From positions 9,195,586 to 9,259,585 of the forward strand of contig CM022676.1 in assembly GCA_012295275.1 (NCBI GenBank): DNA of 64,000 bases, written 5' to 3'. The notes beneath the pieces were generated by a model. That model made no database searches. It saw nothing but the letters and a program-made list of their open reading frames with translations, and was not told where the DNA came from. A program made the position numbers and the translations under genes. Of this stretch, positions 39,301 through 50,266 are shown piece after piece. This DNA is from Chrysomallon squamiferum (Eukaryota > Mollusca > Gastropoda > Neomphalida > Peltospiridae). Within the stretch, counting starts at the first letter, position 1, and each line of letters starts with the position of its first letter.

Positions 39301-42300
39301 GCTGTCCAGAAACAAAACACAGTCTGGCAGAAGAAAAAATCCATTGAGTCTGAGGACACTGAGTTTGATAGGGAACCAGTCTACATCAAAGGAAAGGTGG
39401 TTGGGTATCACGTTACACCAAAAAAGAAGAAACTGGTCGAGGAGACTAAATTGGTGAACACAAAATCATTTGACGTGTCAACTGGTTGTCAGGCAGACTT
39501 AACAGCATCACCTCATGCTGAGGCCTTCAGAATTGAAGAACGAAGATTTTAAACTTCAGAAAGTTGAGGGAAGTTTGGAATCACACAATGAGATCGGAGA
39601 AGTAAAGAATGAAGAAAAGATGGATGAAATAAAACCGTCAGTTCTTTCAGAGCAGTTGTCAGAGGAGACCAATTTGGAAAACAAAACAGAAGCAAAGGTT
39701 CCCCATTCATCAGAGAAATCATCTAAAGAAGCCATCTCCTGTGAGAATCTGTCAGCTACAGTTTGTCATGCTGACAGACAGAAGGACAGTGTAGACAAAA
39801 CATCAGCACTGAGTGCTGAAAGTTCTCACAAGAAGAAAACTGAAACAAGCGATTCTGAAAAAACTGAAGCTGATATTGTTTCCGATGAAAAGAATGAGTC
39901 ACCTGTTGAAAAGAAGAACCTCACGAATTCCCTAGAAGTTGTTAAACCAAAGACAGACACAGATGAAGCATCAAAGGAGGATAACGTACAAGTTACAAAA
40001 GAGAGTGTCAGTAAGAAGGAGAAGAACAAGAAAGAGCCACTAAAGAAATATCCACTCAGAAGAACGATACAGAGAGTCATTGTGGATATCGATCTGATGG
40101 AGGAACAGGCAGCTGTAAAATCGAGAAACTCGAGACAGAAACATTCCGGCGGAGGAAGCAAGGAGACTTCAGCAGATGCAGGTGGGAAGGAGTCAGGAGC
40201 AGATAAATCTCGTAGACAGAAACATTCGAGTGGAAGTAGAGAAACAACTGACGCTGGTGAAAGAGCTTGTAAAGAAGAACCTCAGGCTGACAAGCTGGTA
40301 CAAGATGATCTTAAGGATACGGGAAAACAAACAAGGACAAGAAGTGGAAATATCATTTCAAATCAGCCAAGATCAGATTTGAAATCAGAGAGCAAAACAC
40401 ATGGTGATGAGCCAGCTTTGAAGACTGAAAAACTGTCAGGTACAGTTCTAAAACCTGACAGCAAGGAGCCTAAAACATCAGTAGAGAAAGAAACAGCAGG
40501 TAAAACGACTAGTAAACAAAGCGAGGGTGTGATCGAAACAGCCAGTGATATAACTTCACGAAGGGTTAGTGTTAGGATCGAGAAACTACCCGATTCTGCT
40601 TTGAACCCAGAAGCTCCAGCTGACAAAGAAATCTCGAGCAAAGTCGCTGCCAGAAGAGCTAGCCTGAGAAGTGAAAACACAAAGAATGAGTCGGATCTCA
40701 AAGTACCAAGCTTCGCACTGCACGAAAAAATAGCAGAGAAGATCAAAGCCGAAAGCATTGCCAAAAGCAGTCCTGGTGAGAAAGGACCGTTCAAATGCAG
40801 CAAGTGCAGGAGAATGTACAGGACAGAAGAGAGCTACAATGTCCACGTTCAGGACTGCAACTTCGAGGTGAGCACAAGCGACGAGGAAGAAGATGACCTG
40901 ACTCTGGACAAAACCAGCCCATCCAAGTCCGATCATCAGATTAACGAATGTTACGTCAAGCTAGATGGAATCAAGGACCAGGCTGCCAGCTCGGAGGATG
41001 GAAACGATTCCGATAAAAGATCCGGGAAAGACGAAGATGTGAAATCGAAAATCATCGAAAAAACAGATGATGGGATGGTGGTGGAGAGTGGATTGGACAG
41101 CGTGGCTGTGAAGCAGACAAGAAGCAGGCTGAAAAGACAGAAGGTGGGAGACTTGACCTCTGATTCGCTTCCAGTGGATGTCTGCGAACAGGATGGGTCG
41201 AAGAGGAAAGGCAGGGTTTTCAGAAGGACTGCTGACTCCAGCGAGAACAGTTCAGGAGTTGATCCGATGTCAACGAGTCAGGTTAGTCCAACACCAGATG
41301 ATGAAGTTGTCATAAAGAAGAGAGGAAGACCGCGGAAGCATCAAGTGTCTACGCAGAACAGTACAGAGACAGCTGAAACCAGCGAAAGTTTGTCGCATAA
41401 CAAGAGCTCACATGACCAGTCTCCTTCCGACAACGAAGAGAGGGACACACCTCTTCACACAAACAGGTGGGTGAAGATAAAGAAAACCAAGCTGAGGAAA
41501 TGTTCCATTGTTAACTGGAGCTCGGAAACGTGTGACAGAATACAGAGCATCTGTCCAAAAGATTCCATCGACAGCAGCAGCAGTAAGAAAAGACACAGAA
41601 AGAGACGAAGAAAGTGCAGAAGGTTTTCTTCTGCTGAGAATGACGAAAGCAGCGCTGAGAGTCGAGCCGAGGAGATCATTGTCGTCCACATGGAGACATC
41701 GTCATCGGGGTCAGAACATGAAATGGACAGAGACAGCACAAATAACAAATCCAGCATAAACGATACGAGTAAATCAGGTTCTGACAAACTGGAGCCAGAT
41801 GCCGCAGAAGACAAAGAAAACCTGAAATGTGACGATGAGAGTGACGACAATTCTTCAAAAGACTGCGTGTCACAACCTGCGGAATCTCAGAACGTTGGCG
41901 CTGCTAGTCTTTGTGAGAAGTCGTCTGAAGATGTTGCAGAAGTCTCTTTGTCAGTGACATCAAGTGAGGAAAAGAATGAAGAAAAATCGCAGAGTCCTTC
42001 TGATGATCTTCCAAGTCCTGTGTCACCTGACAGTCCCTTTCTGGATGAGCTAACCGGTGAGATGAAGTGCAGAAAAAATGGGGAAATTGTTCCTGCAGAA
42101 ACACATGCAACAGATTCTGATGAGAAAGAATCACCAACACAAGATAAAGCTCCAGCAAGAAATATCTTTGATGTCCTGTCTCATGATTCTTCTTTGACTC
42201 AAGAAACTGGCGAAACTGAGAAAATTGAAAAGAACGATAAGACACTTCACCAAGTTCATTCACAGATTAATCCAAATGAAGAAGAAAAGAAAACTTTCAC

Positions 42301-45300
42301 AGAAGTTCACCATCCATCTACTCCCATGAGGACAGAAGCCAATATTTCTTCAGATGGTCATTTAAGAAAATCAGACGCTCAAACATCATCGCAGACATCG
42401 TCGTCTCTTCCAAGTCCGTTGTCATTTGGTAACCGCGAATCACACGGGTTAATTCCTAAACCTCTGGCTATTAAGCGAACAGTGGTTACAGCCAGTCTGG
42501 CTTATGACCCAGACAAAACAGAAACTGAATCCAGGACAGGCAAAGAAGTTCACGGTCATGCAAAAACCGACGCAAGAATTGTTATGGTTCATCCATCTCA
42601 AAACCAGCTATCCAAAATAATGGAAGAGAAAAGAATCCAGTCGATGGATCAGTCGAAGCCGCAGAGCACCAACCAGCAGAGCATTAAGATAGCTACAGAG
42701 ATTCTCAGACAGAAGTTTCTGGAGAAACAGAAGTACCAGAACATGGTGAAGCCAGTTAGTGAAATAGCGTCTGCCTCCAACATAGTCCAGCCCTCAATGT
42801 TCAACCACAGCAGTTTCCAGACAGCATCCGAAGTGTCAATACAGCAGAATAAAGCAAACATCATTGAGACAGCACTGAGGCAGCTGCAGCAGATTAACCC
42901 CGGCTTGGTGAACACAGCAGCCCAGCAGCTGGGCTATCCTGCTCCAACCCCGCAGATAAATCAGCTCAACGTGTCGTCCTTCCAGTTCGTTCAAAACAAC
43001 CAGTCGAACGTCTCATCTTTCCAGCTGACTGGCGTCAGCAACCAGACGAATCTCTCGTCTCTTCAGATAGCCGGTATGGGCAACCAATCAAATGTTTCCT
43101 CTCTGCAGATGACCGGAGTGCCCACTCTTCAGGTGTCCAACTTGCCCAAACAGACCAGCACGTCCAGTGTCTCGTCCATCAATCTGGCAGCTCAGTACTC
43201 GTCCATCCAGACTCCTCCGGTGGCCCAGAGCGGCCTGCAGAATCCAGGCTTGCTGGTTCCGCAAAACATCACTCACGTCACCGCCACTGACATCATGTAC
43301 CAGAGACCTGCAGTTGTTGGGCAGCAGCTTCAGCCAGACAGCGCCAACATACTCCGAAACTTCACTGCTCCTTTCCAGCAGCTGTCCAGTACAGTGCCAG
43401 CGCAGAACATCATCCAGCAGATCCCAGGAATGCTGCAGACGCCACCACAGGTTGGCACCATTCAGGCAGCGTCGCCCATGATGCAGACAACACCCTTGCT
43501 GCAGTGCACTCCAAATCTTTTACAGCCGGCAGCATCGCTCGTTCAGCATCATCATCATCATCAGCAGCAGCAGCAGCACCAGACGATACTGGGACGTCCA
43601 GAAGTGATTCAGGCTCAGCTGCCTCTTCAAAACTCCGGCTCGTTCGGTTTGTCGTCCTCGAATGTTTCCTACATGGGCAGCTTCGTCCTTCCGAAAGTGG
43701 AACAGAGAACTCTCTCCAATGGAGAGATGAATCCGAGCATGATGGGCACCGCGCAGCTGTCCAGTCAGATTTCAGATAATATGATGAACTGTCTTCCAGG
43801 AGCATTGATCCAGCAGCCTGGGGGAGCAGCCAGCGTTCAGAATGTTGGAATGACTTCTACTGGCCGGCCGGTCATAAAAGTGGTGATAGAGAATCAAGAG
43901 GGTTCCGAGAATATCCTGCCACTGCCCGTACAAGATTTTGTGAGGAACATTGCTTCCGGAGAAGGGTCAGCTAATGTCAAGGTCATCTGCAAGACGACAA
44001 AGCCATCGGCCGTTTCGGAGCAAATGGTGTACACGAGCATGTCAGCGTCTTCTTTAATCCAGTCCATTTCCAGAGCGTCTGCTTCACTCGGTTTAGTCTC
44101 TTCTCAGTGTTCCTTTCAGTCATCATCTTCATCATCATCCTCATCATCATCATCATCATCCTCATCAGTAGCGTCTTCACCACCAAGAGTCCTGAAGTAT
44201 TCTCTCACGCCATCGTCGCCAAATCTGCGGAAAATCCTCAACAGTAAGATATCGGTTAGTAGCCAGTCCACCATGACTTCGTCCTCCAGTGGTGCCGAAA
44301 GTAAGGAGATGATGATTTCCAGGATCAACGTCTTGAAGAAACTCCTCAACAAGCCCAACATCCTCAGTCGCAAAAGACAAGCAAATTCAGCAGAAGGATC
44401 ACCGGCCAACAAGCGACAGTCGTTGGGAAACATTCCGAAACCCGTGAGGTACATTGTGAAAAGATCGCTCCATCCAGAACAGGAAAAAGTAGATAACAGA
44501 GGTCAGCAGACGCCCGCTGTTCAAGGTCAACATGTCTCTAACCATGGTCAGGTGATGTCTGATGGCAGAGGTCAAGGTCGGAACGAGAACGAGGCTGGTT
44601 TAGGGCACTTAAAAACTGTCAGCGAGGAGACTCAGACCTTGCACACGGAGAGGAGAAAAGTCGTTCAGAAGTTTTCCATTCCTGGGTTCCTCGAGGACCT
44701 CCTGCTGAAGCAGCAGTCAAACAGATGGGGAGGAGATGGACAAGGGCTGACCAAACCCGACATAAACCGGGCTCTCCTGGACCTGGCCAAGTCCAGCGTG
44801 CCGTCCAGCCCCACCAGCAGCTCGTCCAGTCAGGTCAACATCATGACGATGCTGCAGAAGAAGATCGCCAGCGGTGCGAAGACGACGGTGTCGGAAGCAG
44901 AGAAGGTGAAGCGGAGGCCGAGGAAAGTGCCGACGTTTCTGGACAAGGCGAAGAAGTCGTCCGACTACACGAAGCTGAAGTTGGGCAAGAAAGTGCGAAG
45001 TTCGCGAAGGAAAAGCCCGCTCAGACTTCGGAACGTGTCCCACTCCCCAGCAGGTAGGAGTTACATTCTTTTATATGTTTTACACATTTTTTAACTTTAT
45101 TGCAGTTTTATTATACGTTTTTAACTTGTTTTATTATACGTTTTTAACTTTATTGCAGTTTTATTTTATTTAATTTTGCAAGGGTAGGAGGTGTTATTTT
45201 TTTTTTTTTTGTTTTTTGTTGTTGTTATGTTTATTTTTTTTTTTTTTTTTTAGAGAGATTAAAAAAGGTTTTTTAATATAATTTACTTAATTTTTTGTTT

Positions 45301-45569
45301 CAGTTACTGTTATGTAATCAGGACTTCTTCACTGCTTTATATATTGTGAAATTTTTTTTAATAAATTAGACTGATGTGTCTTATGTTGAATTGAAATTGT
45401 ACACCCAGGAATTTATTTAGAAAGCTGAAGAAAATATTTTTAATAAAATCATAATAAAGTTGTATCTTGTGATGTTGAAATGCTTTATGAATTTATTCTG
45501 TTTCTATAATATTTAGAAATGCTGATGAATTTAAATTATACAGACAGAGCAGTTTTTGTTTTCAAATAT

Positions 45570-45600
<31 letters not shown>

Positions 45601-46362
45601 TAATGTAGACTACAGTACTGCTTTTACATTTACATTATAATCATTTGTTTCCTTTGACAACTGTTATTTTTAAAAAATATTTTTATTTTTACCATGCAAT
45701 TTATATCTCAATTCAATTCTGTACCAGTCTATAACGTATTATTACTACTACAGCTATACATGACAGATTATCTTATTCAGTAGGGCACATCAGTCATCCT
45801 CTTATTCACCACCCAAACGAGGCTACCTCGCTCCCCCAGCCTGCTATCGAGGAGGAGATTCGGGAAACGCCCATGTTCACATACGAGGAACACAGAAATG
45901 GATGGCAGAAGAGAGAGACGCCAAAAGATGCTCCGCGGCTGGTGTTTGAAATTACGAGTGACGATGGCTTCCACTGTCAGGCAGACACCATGGAAGGTAA
46001 AAAAAAAACTGACAGCGTTTGTGATTATAAACTGAGATTTAATCTGTAATCTTCACAAAACATGGTCTTGTCAGTTACAACATTTGTGATATGACTGATA
46101 CTTATGGATTTATTGATTTATTTACTTGTTTACTTATTATTTATTTTTTTACTTATTTATTTATTTATTTATTTACTTATTTACTTATTTATTTATTTAT
46201 TTATTTATTATTGGTTTATTTATTTATTTACTTATTTATTTATTAATTTATTTACTTATTTATTTGTTTACTCACTTAGGCAGTTATCTATTTACTTACT
46301 TACTTACTTATTTACTTATTTATTTGTTTACTCACTTAGGCAGTTATTTATTTATTTGCTTA

Positions 46363-46393
<31 letters not shown>

Positions 46394-48053
46394 CTTACTT
46401 ACTTACTTACTTATTTACTTACTTATTTACTTATTTACTTACTTACTTATCTATTTGTTTACTCAGATGCGTGGAAGGAGGTGTTGAACAAAACCCAGGA
46501 CTCTCGCGCCGCTGCGAGGATGAAGTCTCTTTCCTACAACGGCATCCGTGGCCGCTCCATGTTTGGCATCGACCACCACGCTGTCATCTACATACTGGAA
46601 CAGCTGTACGGCGCACGTCACTGCCACAACTACCGCTTCAGATATCACAAACACACCAAGGTCGCCAGAGAAGAGGTGAGCTGTTTAAAAAACATTCACA
46701 GTAAAAATTACATTCTGCAGATAATAAAGTTGAGAGGAGTTTAGTAGAATTTTTTTTAATTTTTTTTTTAAGCTGGACACATTTTTATTAAATTATATCT
46801 TGTAAACAATTTGGTGAAAATAGATTAGTTGTTTAAGCGTTTATGTTGAATTATAAACTTTAAATAATAAAGTTATGAAGATGATAGTTGAATTTTTTTT
46901 TTAACTCAATGCATTTATATTAAATTATATTTTGTAAATAATTAACTGCTGAAGCAGTTTTATTAAGTTATGGTAACGTAAATAAATAAGTGATATAGAT
47001 GAATTGCATAAAAATTTATATTGTAAATCATAAAGTTTAAAATCTGACACATTTATATTACGTTATGTAATGTATATAATTTGGTGAGAAGGAAATTCTT
47101 GTTGAAGTAATATCGCTAAGTTATAATTTCGTTATTCTTTTTATTTTAAATATCATTGTTTTCACAAGTTCACAGTACAGTCAGGTCTACATTTACAATA
47201 CTCATATATTTATATATGTACCTGTTTTCATTTTTAAATTTAATTTAATGATTTTGTTCAGGAACCACCACTCAATCCATCTGGCTGTATCCGCACTGAA
47301 CCATTCACCAGTCGTAAAGAGTTCGACATGTTCAGTTTTCTCATGTCCCAGTATCGACAGAGACCCAAGTTTGACACCAAACAGGACCAGACAGAAATGA
47401 CACACAAATCAGCCAGGTATCTTTAACTTACTGCTTCGTTAAATGCAGGTATTTTAATTAAATTTAGAAATTACATAGACAAACATGCACTTACACATGC
47501 ACGCACACTCTCACACACTCAAACACACATGTGTACATACACACAGAGAGAGAGAGAGAGAGAGCAGGTATTGTTAATTCATTATTTTTGTTAAATATGT
47601 GTCTTTCTATCGGAAATCAAAGTATGTATAGATACATTAACTGCTTTGTTTAATATCAGTTTTTACATAGATACTTATGCCCTCACACACACACACACCC
47701 AAACACAGAGTTTGAGAGAGAGAGAGAAAGAGATGTTCTTGATTTAAAACAGAAGCTCCAACATAAGTTTTAGTGACCATAACCATCTCAGAGATAAAGA
47801 GATTAATATTAGAAACAGAATTTCAGGTAGTAGTATTAGAGATTGTTTATTTTATTGCTGAGGATTTTAAAAATGTTATATATATATTTTGTTTGTTTTT
47901 GTTTCAGACGAACAACAAGTCTTGAACTTCCAATGGCAATGAGATTCCGAAAACTACAGGAACATGCCAAAGAAGCTGTTGGAGCTTATAGGTATGTCTG
48001 TGTGTCTGTCTGTGTAGGGGTATTTTGGGTTTTGTTTTTATGATTTCTACCTA

Positions 48054-48142
<89 letters not shown>

Positions 48143-49435
48143 GTCTTAGGTTCAGACACATGTATTTGTGTGTGTGTGTGTGTGTGTGTTTCTCTGAAGG
48201 TGTACATATTTTTAGTTCAGTGTATAGTTAAATAGCCTAGTATGAGAAAGATTCGTGTATCTGATCTGAGAACGGGAATGCACAGAAAGAGAAATTGTAC
48301 GAATGAATTTTAATCATAGAAAGAGAAAACATCAAATTGAATGTTAATGAGAATGTGTCTAGATAACTAAAAAAGATGTTCAAAATCTTCAACTATTTCT
48401 ATGAGCATATTAAATTATAAAAACAAATTCATGAAATGTCCTACAAATCAGAGACACAAAAAACTGTAAATAATTTTACATTTCTCAGATCAAACATACA
48501 TGGACGAGGTTTGTTCTGCAAGCGAAACATCGATGCTGGTGAAATGGTGATAGAGTATGCAGGGGAGGTAATCCGAGCCTCACTTACCGACAAGAGAGAG
48601 AAATATTATGAGAGCAAGGTATTTTAATACTAATAATAATTAAATTTAAATTAATATTTAAAACAAATATTCTCTTACTGTGACTGTTTAGACGTAGATA
48701 TCACCCCTTTGTATCGTTATGTCATTTTGTAGATGCAGTTGTATTCAGAAATAACCTAATTAAGAGCACGTTATTGCAGTCTGTAGGATTATGCTCAGTC
48801 TTTCAGGCGTTTTTGACACTTCCGTGTGCAAAATGGATGTAATTAAAAAGAATAAATCTGTAATGGCTTGAGTAGTTAAGAACAAATCTGCTGTTTGATG
48901 ATAGGTTCGAGTAATTTATTATTTATATTCCTTCAATTTGATCCACCTTAAGCAATTAAATACAGTGAATCTTCTCAAAATGAAGAGTGTACCAAAGTGC
49001 AAAGTTTGGTTTAGAAAAGTTTTTTCATTTAGTGAGATTTTTTTATATATATATCTGAGAATGTGAGAAGTGAAAGTTAAACACAGGGAAATTCAGATTT
49101 TTGGAAATTCTAGTTTAAAGTGATTTTTTTTTTTTTTTTTTAGACTTTTTTTTAATTTAATTTTTTAGACTTTTTTTTTATTGAGTATTTTTATTCTGTT
49201 CACATTTTACCTCAAATTCCAGATATTTCTGTGGTGGTTTAATTCCACTGGATTGTTTTTTTTTTCCAGTGTGTAATAATAATAATGCTGTCTTACTTTA
49301 GGGTATTGGATGTTACATGTTCAGAATTGACGACTTCGATGTTGTGGATGCTACAATGCATGGCAGTGCAGCCCGATTTATAAACCACTCTTGTGAGGTG
49401 AGCATTTTACATGTGCATGCATGCACACATGAATT

Positions 49436-49467
<32 letters not shown>

Positions 49468-50227
49468 CACAAGAATATATACACACGTTTGTACACACAC
49501 ACACACAGACAAGAATATATAGACATTTGTACACGCACAGACAAGAATATATACACACATTTGTACGCACACAGAGAGAGAGAAGAATATATACACACAT
49601 TTGTACACACACAGAGAGAGACAAGAATATATACACACATTTGTACACACACATACACAGACACACAGATTCATACATGTATAAAACATAAATGAGGTCA
49701 TGAATTAAACATTTTTTTTTAAATTATTTTTCTTTCAAGCCAAACTGTTACTCCAAAGTGATCAACGTTGATGGAAGAAAGCACATTGTTATCTTCGCAA
49801 TGAGGCAGTGAGTTCATTAATTATAATAGTTTATTTTTTAAATTGAAGATTTATGTCCAAAGAGATACTTTATTTATATAAAAAAAAAAAACATTTCTAT
49901 GACGTTTAGCAAAATAGAGAGAAACTGAGACAAAAACGGTTGCATATTAATGATTAAGTTTATTTAATATTAAAGATATTGTTCTGAATTACAGTTTATC
50001 CAGAGACAGATAATATTAAATTAATTGTGAGTGAAAAATGTATTTAATGTGCATACATTTTTTTATTTTTTTTAAAATAATATTAGTCCAGAAATTTTTT
50101 TAAATGATTTTTGTAACTTTCTACACTTTTGGACGTGACTTTGGGGGTTATGTTATTAGTATTAATTTTAATAAGTGTGTTTGTGTGTGTGTGTGAGGTG
50201 TGTGTGTGTGTGTGTGTCTGTGTGTGT

Positions 50228-50266
<39 letters not shown>

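Noticed and set aside
39397-39530. Small intron ending at CTTCAG to remove the exon 25 frameshift
   Set aside because: Donors tried at 39397, 39405, 39436, 39454 and 39475 give the wrong phase; the only phase-compatible one (39485) would make a 46-nt intron without a pyrimidine tract.
49313-49701. Cys/Val/Tyr-rich frames with repeats
   Set aside because: Produced by the CA and 40-bp minisatellite in intron 31.
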